A program made the position numbers and the translations under genes. A DNA stretch of 64,000 nt from Marinobacter arenosus (GTDB lineage: Bacteria > Pseudomonadota > Gammaproteobacteria > Pseudomonadales > Oleiphilaceae). Below, piece after piece: positions 26,381 through 35,604 of the stretch; within the stretch, counting starts at the first letter, position 1, and every line of letters starts with the position of its first letter. The stretch lies in contig NZ_JAHVAO010000002.1 in NCBI RefSeq assembly GCF_019264345.1, positions 273,711-337,710 on the forward strand. Reading direction: 5' to 3'. The notes under the pieces are model-generated. The model saw only the letters and a list, made by a program, of their open reading frames with translations, did no database searches and had not been told where the DNA came from.

Positions 26381-27949
26381 ATGAGTCCCCCGTTTTCGGA
26401 TCCCGATCAGCGCCTGTTCGTGCGCAATGCTTCCCTCTCCGATATTCCCGGAATCATTGAACTGAGCCGCCGAGTGTACGAAGGCACCGGCATGTATGGC
26501 TACACCAAAGGCCCCTTGACTGGCCAGATCAACACCTTCCCCGACGGCCAGTTTGTTGCCATGCTCGGTGACACGGTAGTCGGCTACTGTGCAACCTTCC
26601 GTATAGACGGCTCGATTGCATTGGCGCCCCATGACTGGACCTCCATCACCGGTAATGGCTACGCCTCGCGTCATGATCCGGAGGGTGACTGGCTCTATGG
26701 CATGGAAGTGTGCGTGGACCCTGAATGTCGCGGTTACCGGATTGGCGAGCGGCTCTATAACGAACGCAAGCAGCTCTGCCAGACCCTCGAATTGCAGGGT
26801 GTCGTGTTCGCCGGCCGGTTACCGACCCTGCGCAAGCGCCTGAAGAAATACGAGTCCGTTGAAGACTACATTGAGGCCATCCGATCGAAAGAGCAGTCGG
26901 ATCCGGTGTTGTCGTTCCAGCTTCACAATGGCTTCGAAGTGCACGGCGTCATTCCCCATTATCTCGATGCCGATCACGACTCGCTCGGGTACGGCATTCA
27001 TCTGGTCTGGCGTAACCCGAAAGTCCCCCAGAACGGTACGGGCGAACAGAGCAAACGCTATGGACGGCGAATGCCGGACACCGTGCGTGTGGGTACCGTG
27101 CAGTACCAGCAGCGCCCGGTGAGCTCATTCGATGAGTTCAGCGAGATCGTTCGCTATTTCGTGGATGTTGTCTCCACCTACAAGGGCGATTTCGTCGTGT
27201 TCCCCGAGCTGTTTACGCTCCAGTTGCTGTCCATTGAGCGACGAGAGGGCAGCGCCGCCGAGGCGTTTGCCGCGGTGACCCATTACGCGGGGCGCTACCG
27301 GGACCTCATGCGGGATCTGGCGCTGCGATACAACATCAATATCATTGCCGGCTCCACGCCGGTGCGCGAGGAGGATGGAACCGTTCATAACACCGCCTAC
27401 ATCTGCCTGCGCGATGGCCAGGTCTTCACCCAGCCGAAGATTCATCCGACCCCGAACGAGGCGTACTGGTGGAACGTGAAAGGCGGGAATCGGGTCAGCG
27501 CCATCGAAACCGATTGCGGACCGATCGGCGTGCTGATCTGTTACGACGCCGAATTCCCGGAGCTGACCCGACACCTGGTGGATCAGGGGGTCCAGATTGT
27601 CTTTGTGCCGTTCTGTACCGACGAGCGCCAGAGTTACCTGCGGGTACGTTATTGCTGCCAGGCGAGGGCGGTGGAGAATCAGGTTTACGTCGTCATGTCT
27701 GGCAACGTCGGCAACCTGCCCAACGTGCCAAACATGGAAATCCAGTACGGCCAGAGCTGCATACTGACGCCCTGTGATTTTCCGTTCGCCCGGGATGGTA
27801 TTGCCGCTGACACAGAGCCCAACGTGGAAACGGTGGCCTTTGCCGACTTGCGTCCGGAAGTACTGATTACTGCGCGCAACAGCGGCACGGTGAAGAATCT
27901 TCAGGACCGCCGCCATGACCTCTACAGCGTGAACTGGCGAGGAGAATGA
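26381..27949 (+). CDS. GNAT acetyltransferase fused to a carbon-nitrogen hydrolase
   Basis: A 522-residue two-domain protein. Residues about 10-200 form a GNAT domain (acetyl-CoA site in VDPECRGYRIGERLYNER). Residues about 230-500 form a nitrilase-superfamily amidase with the catalytic triad visible as Glu in VFPELFTL, Lys in TQPKIHPT and Cys in GVLICYDAEFPE. This fused architecture recurs in proteobacteria but its substrate is unknown. ATG 26381 follows GAGGTGG. Confidence 0.9.
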   Translation: MSPPFSDPDQRLFVRNASLSDIPGIIELSRRVYEGTGMYGYTKGPLTGQINTFPDGQFVAMLGDTVVGYCATFRIDGSIALAPHDWTSITGNGYASRHDPEGDWLYGMEVCVDPECRGYRIGERLYNERKQLCQTLELQGVVFAGRLPTLRKRLKKYESVEDYIEAIRSKEQSDPVLSFQLHNGFEVHGVIPHYLDADHDSLGYGIHLVWRNPKVPQNGTGEQSKRYGRRMPDTVRVGTVQYQQRPVSSFDEFSEIVRYFVDVVSTYKGDFVVFPELFTLQLLSIERREGSAAEAFAAVTHYAGRYRDLMRDLALRYNINIIAGSTPVREEDGTVHNTAYICLRDGQVFTQPKIHPTPNEAYWWNVKGGNRVSAIETDCGPIGVLICYDAEFPELTRHLVDQGVQIVFVPFCTDERQSYLRVRYCCQARAVENQVYVVMSGNVGNLPNVPNMEIQYGQSCILTPCDFPFARDGIAADTEPNVETVAFADLRPEVLITARNSGTVKNLQDRRHDLYSVNWRGE

Positions 27950-27960
27950 TGCGGCCGCCG

Positions 27961-28881
27961 CTACCGCTTGGTGCTGCGCTGGCGCTGTTTCTTTGGCTTC
28001 CGGCTAGGTGCCGGTTTGGCACCTGAACGCCCCGGGGGCTTCCCGGCCGGCTTATTGCCAGCGGCGGATTTGCGGGCTTTGTTGCCAGGACGCTTGCCAG
28101 TGGCAGCGCCGCCCGGTTTGGCGGGGCGGGTTTGTTTGCGGGTTCCCGGCGGTGCCTCGGATGAGGAATCTTTGATGGCGTCGAACAGCACCGCCAGCTC
28201 CTTGCTGGTGAGGTCTCGCCATTGGCCAACCGGCAGGCCCCCCAGGCTGACGTTCATGATGCGGATGCGTTCGAGTTTGGTGACGTCATAGCCGAAGTGT
28301 TCACACATCCGGCGTATCTGGCGATTCAGACCCTGGACCAGAACAATCCGGAAAACGAATCGGGATTCCTGTTGAATCTTACACTTCTTGGTGACGGTGC
28401 CCAGGATCGGTACGCCGCCGGCCATACCTTGAATAAAGTCTTTGGTGATGGGCTTGTCGACGGTGACCAGGTATTCCTTTTCGTGATTGTTGCCGGCCCG
28501 GAGAATCTTGTTCACCAGGTCACCGTTGCTGGTCATGAAGATCAGCCCCTGGGAATCCTTGTCGAGCCGGCCAATGGGGAAAATGCGCTCGCTGTGTCCG
28601 ACAAACCGCTGGATATTCTGCTTTTCGGCGGTGTCGGTGGTACTGACGATGCCCACCGGCTTGTTGACGGCAATGAACACCAGGTCTTCTTCTGATCGCG
28701 GCTCAATGACCTGGCCGTTGACCTTGACCGTGTCGGTCGGCAAGACCTGATCGCCCACCGTGGCGCGTTTACCGTTGATGTAGACGTTGCCCTGTTCGAT
28801 GTAACGGTCCGCCTCCCGCCGGGAGCAGAGTCCGCTTTCGCTGATGTATTTGTTCAGACGGGTGGAGGAACTGGTGGTCAT
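27961..28881 (-). CDS. rluF: 23S rRNA pseudouridine(2604) synthase RluF
   Basis: A 306-residue RsuA-family pseudouridine synthase. An S4 RNA-binding domain ([20 protein letters not shown]) precedes the catalytic domain with the Asp in [11 protein letters not shown]. The phrase [14 protein letters not shown] and the motif [15 protein letters not shown] are specific for RluF/RluB-type enzymes, the former best fitting RluF. A basic Lys/Pro/Gly-rich C-terminal tail of about 60 residues is longer than in enterobacteria. ATG 28881 gives the family N terminus. Confidence 0.91.
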   Translation of the reverse strand: MTTSSSTRLNKYISESGLCSRREADRYIEQGNVYINGKRATVGDQVLPTDTVKVNGQVIEPRSEEDLVFIAVNKPVGIVSTTDTAEKQNIQRFVGHSERIFPIGRLDKDSQGLIFMTSNGDLVNKILRAGNNHEKEYLVTVDKPITKDFIQGMAGGVPILGTVTKKCKIQQESRFVFRIVLVQGLNRQIRRMCEHFGYDVTKLERIRIMNVSLGGLPVGQWRDLTSKELAVLFDAIKDSSSEAPPGTRKQTRPAKPGGAATGKRPGNKARKSAAGNKPAGKPPGRSGAKPAPSRKPKKQRQRSTKR

Positions 28882-29033
28882 CGGTGGTCCGGTCGGTGGC
28901 TGAGTGAGCACATGATAGCAGGGGTGCAACGGGCTTACAGCCTCTGCGCTGGCGCTTTCACACCGGCTCTGCCATGATTTGGGGTCATTCAAATCATGCT
29001 TCGAAAAATGTCACCCACAAGCACAAGGTCTTT

Positions 29034-29426
29034 ATGGAAAAGACACGCATCACGATTGTCTCGGTCACCGGTATTGTTCTGTTTTTCCTGGCGAACTACC
29101 TCTGCCGCTTTCTCCTCGGCTTCACGGGTGTGCTGCCCTCGGTGCTGATCGCCGTTTTGATTGCGGCCTACATGGGCTTCTCCGTGGCCCGCGCCCTGAA
29201 GCGGGAGCCTCTGCCGGAGGAGCGGTCGCGGGCGCTGTGGATTTACGGCGGGTTTCTGGGGGCCTTGTTCCTGGCGTTTGGGGTCTGGGTATTCATGGAT
29301 ACCGGCTTCGATACGCTGACGGCCGCGACCCTGCTTTCCCATTACCTGCCGTATCCGGCGTTTGCCCACGTTTTTCTCTCGGACAGACTCATCCGCCTGT
29401 TTCTAGACGGCAACGCGCAGGCCTGA
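29034..29426 (+). CDS. Small multi-spanning membrane protein, unknown
   Basis: A 130-residue protein with about four hydrophobic helices (ITIVSVTGIVLFFLANYL, VLPSVLIAVLIAAYMGFSV, IYGGFLGALFLAFGVWVF, a short C-terminal one). I do not recognise its family with confidence. It lies 17 bases before fetA in the same direction, so it may belong to the iron-exporter transcript. ATG 29034 is chosen because the helices then begin near the N terminus. Confidence 0.6.
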   Translation: MEKTRITIVSVTGIVLFFLANYLCRFLLGFTGVLPSVLIAVLIAAYMGFSVARALKREPLPEERSRALWIYGGFLGALFLAFGVWVFMDTGFDTLTAATLLSHYLPYPAFAHVFLSDRLIRLFLDGNAQA

Positions 29427-29443
29427 CCCGTGCGGAGAACCCG

Positions 29444-30049
29444 TTGACGACGCTGACCTTGGACAAGCTCTCCGTGGGATCGCTGGAGGGCATCGATCTC
29501 TCGATTTCCGGTGGTGACATCGTCTGCGTGTCCGGTCCTTCGGGCAGCGGAAAGAGCCGCCTGCTCCGGGCTGTTGCGGACCTGGATCCTCACGACGGGG
29601 AGGTGCGGCTGGACGATACCGCCCAGGGCAATGTCCCGGGGCACACCTGGCGTCAGCAGGTCATGATGGTGCCGGCGGACAGCCAGTGGTGGTTCGAGGA
29701 TGTGGGTGCCCATTTCGGGCCGGATGCCCGGACGGTGCCCGGTGCACTCGGCTTCCCGCCCGAGGTGATGGACTGGACCGTGAGCCGGTTGTCCTCGGGG
29801 GAGAAACAGCGTTTGGCGGTCCTGCGGGCGCTGACCCGGAATCCCCGGGTCCTGTTGCTCGACGAACCTACCGCGAACCTGGATGACGCCATGATCCACC
29901 AGGTTGAAAATTGGCTGCTTGCGGAAATCCGGAAACGGGATCTGCCGGTGATCTGGGTCGCCCACGATACCGCCCAGATTGAGCGTGTGGCGAGCCGGCA
30001 TTACCGGATCCGGGGGCACACGCTGGAGGCGGTCCATGGAAGTCATTGA
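29444..30049 (+). CDS. fetA: FetA-like ABC transporter ATP-binding protein
   Basis: A 201-residue ATP-binding subunit. Walker A is GPSGSGKS, the signature motif LSSGEKQRLA and Walker B VLLLDEPTANLD are all intact, with the switch His in WVAHDT. In E. coli FetA pairs with FetB to export iron. The start is TTG 29444 with GGAG upstream; the longer frame from 28979 overlaps the preceding gene and is not coding. It overlaps fetB by 14 bases. Confidence 0.85.
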   Translation: MTTLTLDKLSVGSLEGIDLSISGGDIVCVSGPSGSGKSRLLRAVADLDPHDGEVRLDDTAQGNVPGHTWRQQVMMVPADSQWWFEDVGAHFGPDARTVPGALGFPPEVMDWTVSRLSSGEKQRLAVLRALTRNPRVLLLDEPTANLDDAMIHQVENWLLAEIRKRDLPVIWVAHDTAQIERVASRHYRIRGHTLEAVHGSH

Positions 30050-30839
30050 TCTTGCCTGGTGGAAACTCGCGCTTACGGCGGTGCTGATCCTGGTGCTGGC
30101 GGGCGTTAGCCTTGTCACCCGGCTTGGCGTTGCCCGCAGCCTGCTCATTGCCGCCACTCGCACGATCATCCAGCTGGCGTTGATCGGGTTGGTGCTGGAA
30201 GCACTGTTCGCATCCTCCGAATTCTATTGGGTTGCCCTGCTGGCCATGATCATGCTGCTGGTCGCCGGACGGGAAGTCATGGCGCGGCAGCATCGCCGGT
30301 TGCGGGGCTTCTGGTCCTTTGGCATCGGTACCGGGGCCATGTTTGTTTCCTCCTTCACGGTGACGGTGCTGGCGCTGGTCGTGGTGATTGGTCCTGAGCC
30401 CTGGTATGAGCCGCAGTATGCGATTCCACTGCTCGGGATGATGCTGGGTAACACCATGACCGGCGTGGCATTGAGTCTGGACCGCCTGAACGAGTCGGTC
30501 TGGAGCCAGCGCTCGATCATCGAGAACCGCCTGATGCTCGGTGAGCCCTGGCAGGGTGCACTTGAAGACATCCGCAGGCACGCCATGCGAAGCGGTATGA
30601 TGCCGTCCATCAACGCCATGGCCGCCGCGGGCATCGTCAGTTTGCCTGGGATGATGACCGGTCAGATACTGGCAGGGAGTCCGCCCGCGGTGGCGGTCAA
30701 ATACCAGATTCTGGTGATGCTTACGATCACCGTCGGTACCGGTTTCGGGACCTTGATGGCGGTGTCCTGGGGCAGTCGGCGACTGTTCGACGATCGTGAG
30801 CGTCTCCGACTGGACCGTTTGTTAACACAGAAGAACTGA
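30036..30839 (+). CDS. fetB: FetB-like ABC transporter permease
   Basis: A 267-residue membrane permease of the FetB (UPF0014) family with six to seven hydrophobic helices. Family motifs are ATRTIIQLALIGLVLEALF, IPLLGMMLGNTMTGVAL and AAGIVSLPGMMTGQILAG. It is expected to form the iron export channel with FetA. ATG 30036 is inside the end of fetA, giving translational coupling. A longer frame from 29979 is unlikely. Confidence 0.9.
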   Translation: MEVIDLAWWKLALTAVLILVLAGVSLVTRLGVARSLLIAATRTIIQLALIGLVLEALFASSEFYWVALLAMIMLLVAGREVMARQHRRLRGFWSFGIGTGAMFVSSFTVTVLALVVVIGPEPWYEPQYAIPLLGMMLGNTMTGVALSLDRLNESVWSQRSIIENRLMLGEPWQGALEDIRRHAMRSGMMPSINAMAAAGIVSLPGMMTGQILAGSPPAVAVKYQILVMLTITVGTGFGTLMAVSWGSRRLFDDRERLRLDRLLTQKN

Positions 30840-30858
30840 TAAGGCTGCACGAGCACTC

Positions 30859-31869
30859 ATGAAAACATCCATCCCGACCAACCTGATCCTCGGTTTTCTG
30901 GGTGTCGGTAAAACCACTGCGATTCTGGACCTGTTGAAAGCCAAACCGGACGGCGAGGTCTGGGCCGTGCTCGTCAACGAATTTGGCGAAGTCGGCATTG
31001 ACGGGGCGATGCTCCAATCCGAGGGCGCGGCGATCAAGGAAATTCCCGGGGGCTGCATGTGCTGCGTGGCTGGCCTGCCCATGCAGGTCGGGCTGAACCA
31101 ACTGATCCGGCAGGCCAGGCCGGATCGCCTGATTATCGAGCCTACGGGACTGGGTCACCCGTCACAGATCCTGGACACCCTGACCGGTGAACACTACGCC
31201 AACGTGCTTGATCTGGGTCCGGTGATCACGCTGGTCGATCCGCGCAAGCTTGAAGACCCTCGCGTGCTTGAGAACGTGCAGTTTCGTGACCAGGTGGCGG
31301 CCGCTGACATTCTGGTCGCCAACAAGACCGATCTGGCCTCGCCGGCGCAGATCGACGCGTTCGAGCAGTGGGCTGCCTCCCTGTCCAGTCCAAAGCGTGG
31401 CGTGTTCCGGACGAGTCAGGGCCGGCTGCGACCCGAGTGGCTGGACGGTCAGACCGACTTGCCCACGGTAACGACGCCGCACGCCCATCACCATCACGAC
31501 GAAAAACACGTTGAGCCCGCGCCCGACATTGGCGAGCAGCCCTGGCAACTGGTCAGGAATGCGGGGCAGGGATATGTCAGCCTGGGCTGGCGGATTCATC
31601 CGGAGATCCGGTTTGATGAGAAACGGCTGATGTCGCTGGCCATGGACGATCGGTTTGACCGGTTCAAAGCGGTTGTGCACTGTCTCGACGGCTGGCGAAC
31701 GCTCAACATGGTGGACGGTTCGCTGTCTGTGACGGAGTGCGAACCCCGCGAACTGTCCCGGATTGAAGTCCTCAGTGTCGATGAGATTCCTGAGGCTGAG
31801 ATGGATGACTGGGTGCAGGCGGCTGCCGGACTCCGGGAGGGCGACGCCATCAGAGGCCAGATGTCGTGA
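30859..31869 (+). CDS. CobW-family GTP-binding zinc-chaperone-like protein
   Basis: A 336-residue COG0523 GTPase. Walker A is GFLGVGKTTAI, the metal-binding CxCC motif is GGCMCCVAG, and TKAD is represented by ANKTDL. A His-rich stretch (HAHHHHDEKH, about residue 210) lies between the GTPase and the C-terminal CobW domain, so zinc binding is likely. Members deliver zinc or cobalt to target enzymes. It follows fetB by 19 bases. Confidence 0.88.
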   Translation: MKTSIPTNLILGFLGVGKTTAILDLLKAKPDGEVWAVLVNEFGEVGIDGAMLQSEGAAIKEIPGGCMCCVAGLPMQVGLNQLIRQARPDRLIIEPTGLGHPSQILDTLTGEHYANVLDLGPVITLVDPRKLEDPRVLENVQFRDQVAAADILVANKTDLASPAQIDAFEQWAASLSSPKRGVFRTSQGRLRPEWLDGQTDLPTVTTPHAHHHHDEKHVEPAPDIGEQPWQLVRNAGQGYVSLGWRIHPEIRFDEKRLMSLAMDDRFDRFKAVVHCLDGWRTLNMVDGSLSVTECEPRELSRIEVLSVDEIPEAEMDDWVQAAAGLREGDAIRGQMS

Positions 31870-32516
31870 ACTGCCCGGTGTGCGAGCGGGGCCGACTGGT
31901 GGATTTCGAGACAGTCGGCACCCATCACTACCAGCGCTGCCCCCTGTGTGAAGCCACGGTCATGGCAGAGTCTTGTCGGCTATCGGAAGCCGAGGAGAAA
32001 GCGATCTACGATTACCACGAAAACGAATCGGGCGACCCCGGTTATCGGCGCTTTCTGTCCAAACTGGCGGAACCGCTATTGGAGCGGCTGGAACCCGGAC
32101 TCTGCGGCCTGGATTTCGGCTGCGGGCCGGGGCCCGAGCTGGCCGGGATGCTGAGGGACGCCGGCATGGACATGCGTGTCTATGACCCGTTTTTCCATCC
32201 GTCAACGCAGGCCCTCCGTCACCAGTATGATTTTCTGACCTGTACCGAGGTCATTGAACACCTGCACAAGCCTGCAGCGGTATTTCGACAGCTCGACGGT
32301 CTGCTTAAGCCGGGTGGCTGGCTGGGTATCATGACGTGCTTCCAGACGGACGATGCCCGGTTCGCCAACTGGCATTACCGCCGGGATCCCACCCATGTGG
32401 TTTTTTACCGTGAGCAGACGCTGGCCGTTATTGCCGGCCAGTTGGGTTGGGAATTGATCGTGCCCCGAAAAGACGTCGCACTGATGCGAAAGCCGGCTAC
32501 TGCTGAGGGGCGCTGA
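31866..32516 (+). CDS. Class I SAM methyltransferase with N-terminal zinc ribbon
   Basis: A 216-residue protein. Two CxxC pairs near the start (NCPVCERG and RCPLCEA) form a probable zinc ribbon, and a Rossmann methyltransferase follows (LDFGCGPGPELAGML, then CTEVIEHLHKP). The start is GTG 31866, overlapping the CobW stop by four bases, so translation is coupled. Overlap with a zinc-handling GTPase hints that it may be a zinc client, but this is inference. It overlaps the convergent PA2778-type gene by 20 bases. Confidence 0.82.
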   Translation: MNCPVCERGRLVDFETVGTHHYQRCPLCEATVMAESCRLSEAEEKAIYDYHENESGDPGYRRFLSKLAEPLLERLEPGLCGLDFGCGPGPELAGMLRDAGMDMRVYDPFFHPSTQALRHQYDFLTCTEVIEHLHKPAAVFRQLDGLLKPGGWLGIMTCFQTDDARFANWHYRRDPTHVVFYREQTLAVIAGQLGWELIVPRKDVALMRKPATAEGR

Positions 32517-33495
32517 GGGCAGGACACGACAGCGTCGGGCAACTTTCAGGACGCGGCACGACCTTGCCTTGTTCGATCTGAGGGCCGAAACGCTCTGGGG
32601 CCAACGCGGAAGCGCAGCGTTGGGCCTGCTTGGCCTCCTCAATGCATCCGGTCTCGCCCAGCGTATGGGCCAGGTTGTTCCAGCCGACGGCTTCCCGGGG
32701 GAAGCGGGTAACCAGGCGGGTAAAGTGGTCGGTGGCGTCCGTCAGGTTCTGGCGCGTGTAGGCAATGTTGCCCTGGCCCAGAATGGCGGCGGGTTGATCC
32801 GGCCACTGTTGTTCCGCGGTCTGGTACGCGGTCATGGCGGCATGGGTTCGCCCCGTGGTTTCGAGGTCGTTGGCTGAGGCGAGAAAGGCCAATGCCTCGG
32901 CGCTGGCAGGAATCCGGTCGGGTGGCAGCATAACGGCCGCCCAGTTGTCGGTTCGGGACCAGGTGTTCATGAACACCTCCACACTGGTTTCATGGCGCTC
33001 ACGAGTGTCTGTATGCAGGATGATGGTCTGCTTCTGGGGGTCGAAGCCGATCACCACGGCAAAGTGCCACTGGGGCCACCAGTTAAACAGCAGGTTCTGC
33101 ATCACCAGCACGGGATTGCCTGCAGCCACTTCCTCAAGCAGGCTTTCCAGGCTGCCATCCAGCGGGTAGACCAGCATGTTGTGGGCGCGCCCGGCGGCCA
33201 CCATTTCCACCTGCAGCGATCCTTCCCGGCCGGGAATGTAGACCAGATCGCGCAACAGTTCCGGGTTGGTGTTCAGACCCTGGCTGTTGAGCATCATGGC
33301 CAGTGAAGCCGGCCCACATTGATAGCGTTCCTGAGGGTAGAACGGCACATCGTCCAGAACAGTGCGTGTCTGAAGGGTCTCATCGCCTTCGGGGGCAGAG
33401 GGCCATTTGGGGGCTGAGGCGCAACCGGCCAGCAGCAGGACCAGTAAGAGACTGATCAGGCTGCCGGTCGGTTTAAGAGAGAGCGTGAAAGGCAC
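32497..33495 (-). CDS. PA2778 family cysteine peptidase, TPR lipoprotein
   Basis: A 332-residue exported protein. The leader ends in lipobox LLAGC. A C39-like peptidase domain follows, with Cys in YQCGPASLAMMLNSQG and His in WPQWHFAVVIGFDP, then TPR-like repeats (about residues 205-300) starting LETTGRTHAAMTAYQTAE. This matches the PA2778 family of Pseudomonas. It starts one base after the stop of the PA2779-type gene, so they form one operon. The substrate is unknown. Confidence 0.87.
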   Translation of the reverse strand: MPFTLSLKPTGSLISLLLVLLLAGCASAPKWPSAPEGDETLQTRTVLDDVPFYPQERYQCGPASLAMMLNSQGLNTNPELLRDLVYIPGREGSLQVEMVAAGRAHNMLVYPLDGSLESLLEEVAAGNPVLVMQNLLFNWWPQWHFAVVIGFDPQKQTIILHTDTRERHETSVEVFMNTWSRTDNWAAVMLPPDRIPASAEALAFLASANDLETTGRTHAAMTAYQTAEQQWPDQPAAILGQGNIAYTRQNLTDATDHFTRLVTRFPREAVGWNNLAHTLGETGCIEEAKQAQRCASALAPERFGPQIEQGKVVPRPESCPTLSCPALSAPQQ

Positions 33496-33897
33496 TTACC
33501 GGATGCAGTTGATGAACGGGAAGATGTTCGTGGCACACAGCATATCGGTAATGATGAAGACAAGCAGAAACAGCACGATGATGCCGACCACGTCCTGGCC
33601 GGCGGGGGCTTCCGCGAGTTGCTGCTCGAAATCGGCCAGTTCCTGCGGCGTGAGGTTCTGGATGCGGTCACGGACCTGATCGTCGCTCACACCCATCTCG
33701 GCCAGCTTGTCCTGTACTTCCTGGGTTTCCAGCATATCCATCAGTTGCTGACGATCCAGTTGCACTTCCTGACCACTGATCATTTCGCCGGTGCCGACCA
33801 TGGCGGCGGACGCGGTGGAGGACCAGACAGACCCCAGGCTGATCATCAGGGCCATGAAAAACGAAACGTATCTCAGGTGCTTTCTAATACCGGACAT
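33496..33897 (-). CDS. PA2779 family protein
   Basis: A 133-residue protein with a signal-like N-terminal helix (FFMALMISLGSVWSSTASAA), an acidic helical middle (LDRQQLMDMLETQEVQDKLA) and a C-terminal hydrophobic helix (IIVLFLLVFIITDMLC). This is the typical layout of the PA2779 family, always found beside the PA2778-type peptidase. A periplasmic helical domain held at both ends is likely. It may be a partner or substrate of the peptidase. Confidence 0.87.
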   Translation of the reverse strand: MSGIRKHLRYVSFFMALMISLGSVWSSTASAAMVGTGEMISGQEVQLDRQQLMDMLETQEVQDKLAEMGVSDDQVRDRIQNLTPQELADFEQQLAEAPAGQDVVGIIVLFLLVFIITDMLCATNIFPFINCIR

Positions 33898-33984
33898 CTT
33901 TGGCTCCTGCTTCTAGTTGTGTCTTATGACCATAAACCAGACACAGGTGACCGTTCAATATACGAAATTGTCATCTGCTGGCCA

Positions 33985-35448
33985 TCAGAACGTTGAAAGA
34001 CCGGTAAATTCCATAAGGCGATAGCGCCAATACCGGACGCTGGAGTGATCGGCCCACGCCTCGTACGGCAGGCTCATGACCGGATCATCCCCCGGGCCAA
34101 GCTGCCATTGTTCGTTGAAGAAGTGCGTGACTTTACGGGCCGTGGGAGCGCCGGGCGCCAGGGACAGCCAGACGCTGGTCTCCAGGTTGAGGTCGTCCAG
34201 GTTTCGGCGGGTAAAGTTGGCGGAACCCAGCAGTATCTCGCTGTTACCCTGTTCCGGGCGCAACATCAGCAGCTTGCTGTGGCACTGTTCGCCCTGGGTA
34301 TTGCACCAGCGCACCGATACGCCGGCCTCGTGCAGTTCCAGTGCGGTCTGACGGTTGGGAACCCCACTCTTTGAATGACCAAAGGCTTCGTTATTGGCGT
34401 CCAGCAACACCCGCAGGGTTGCGCCTCGCCGCTGGGCCTCCAGCAGGCCTTCCACGATGCCTCGATGGGAGAGGTAGAAAATCGCCAGGTCCAACCGGTC
34501 GCCGGGGCCGGCGCGGCCAATCATGTCCAGGGCCGAGTCCCGGATCGCCGATTCGGTGAGCACTCGTAGGTGGCCCGGGCTGGGGATGTGGTCACGTCTG
34601 TTGTCCGGCGTTGCCTCGAGATCCTCGATAACACCAATCCACCGGTCGACAACGGAGGTGTCGGCACCGGACATGGACAGAACCGCCCGCTCGCTTTTCA
34701 GGAGATCGCCGACGGCGGCACCGGTGAAGCTGAGGCCAATGTTGCTGTGGCGGCTGCTGCCGTCGTGGGGGTTGGCGGAGGTGACCAGGCCCCGAAAGCC
34801 GGCCTCCTGGTCGACCACCAGCATTTTGCGATGGTTGGCCTTGAAGTTCAGCAGGGCCAGGTAACTGCGCAGGGTGACTTTGCGGTCGCCCAGAGCGTTG
34901 GACAGCCAGCCGTGGTCTGGGTTATTGCCCAGCCACTGGCAGCACAGCCGCCAGAGGGAAGACCAGGTCGGGTTGCTGTCCCGCAGCGGGGGCAGGCTGG
35001 TCTCGATTACGGTAATTCCGGCGTCGCGCAGCGTTTCGAACCAGGGCGATCGGGAGCCGCCGTACATGGTGTTGAGCGGGTCGGAAATGACGATCACATC
35101 GATGTCCGGCCGGGCTCGTTTACGGGCAACGAGGGCGTCCGTTAATTGCTTCGCCAGGGGGCGGTGGGCAACGTCTTCCGGCCCCGTGCTGTTGTAAAGA
35201 AACATGTCCACCAGAACAAACGTCTCGGCATCGCCAATCAGGCGCAGAACCTCGTCGAAAATCTCATGGTCCCGGGTTTCAGAGCCGTCAGCATGATGGC
35301 GGGTGACGTCGGTGAGGAGCACCGGGTTCTCCAGTGGCAGGACGCTGCCCCGGTAACTGATGCCCGATGGCAGGGATTTGTGGGTGTGATAAAGGCCCAT
35401 GCCGGCCAGAAGGAGAAAAAACAGGGCTATCAGCAACTTCAATGTCAT
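33985..35448 (-). CDS. Phospholipase D-like (cardiolipin-synthase-like) protein
   Basis: A 487-residue protein with one N-terminal membrane helix and two PLD domains. The first HKD motif is intact (NHRKMLVVDQ, with GLVTSAN after). The second reads CHSKLLMLRPE, with Arg at the position where Asp normally stands in HxKxxxxD, followed by GSANFT. The protein may therefore have altered activity. ATG 35448 gives a clean anchor; a frame from 35532 adds 28 residues. It may share a transcript with the two following genes. Confidence 0.8.
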   Translation of the reverse strand: MTLKLLIALFFLLLAGMGLYHTHKSLPSGISYRGSVLPLENPVLLTDVTRHHADGSETRDHEIFDEVLRLIGDAETFVLVDMFLYNSTGPEDVAHRPLAKQLTDALVARKRARPDIDVIVISDPLNTMYGGSRSPWFETLRDAGITVIETSLPPLRDSNPTWSSLWRLCCQWLGNNPDHGWLSNALGDRKVTLRSYLALLNFKANHRKMLVVDQEAGFRGLVTSANPHDGSSRHSNIGLSFTGAAVGDLLKSERAVLSMSGADTSVVDRWIGVIEDLEATPDNRRDHIPSPGHLRVLTESAIRDSALDMIGRAGPGDRLDLAIFYLSHRGIVEGLLEAQRRGATLRVLLDANNEAFGHSKSGVPNRQTALELHEAGVSVRWCNTQGEQCHSKLLMLRPEQGNSEILLGSANFTRRNLDDLNLETSVWLSLAPGAPTARKVTHFFNEQWQLGPGDDPVMSLPYEAWADHSSVRYWRYRLMEFTGLSTF

Positions 35449-35604
35449 GTCTGTACGTCCGCGTCCTGTGTCGATGCTCGGGCTACTATACGTGAGCTTC
35501 CTCTCAGGTAAACAAACACTTACAAAAAACACTTCGTTCCCGGTATCGCCGCGGGCCCACTGTTTCTAAACTAGCCAGATCAATCGTTTAGAATAACGTG
35601 TCCT

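Noticed and set aside
28979..30049. A 356-codon plus-strand frame including fetA
   Set aside because: The first 155 codons overlap the four-helix membrane gene in another frame and lack ABC features; the ABC domain begins at TTG 29444.
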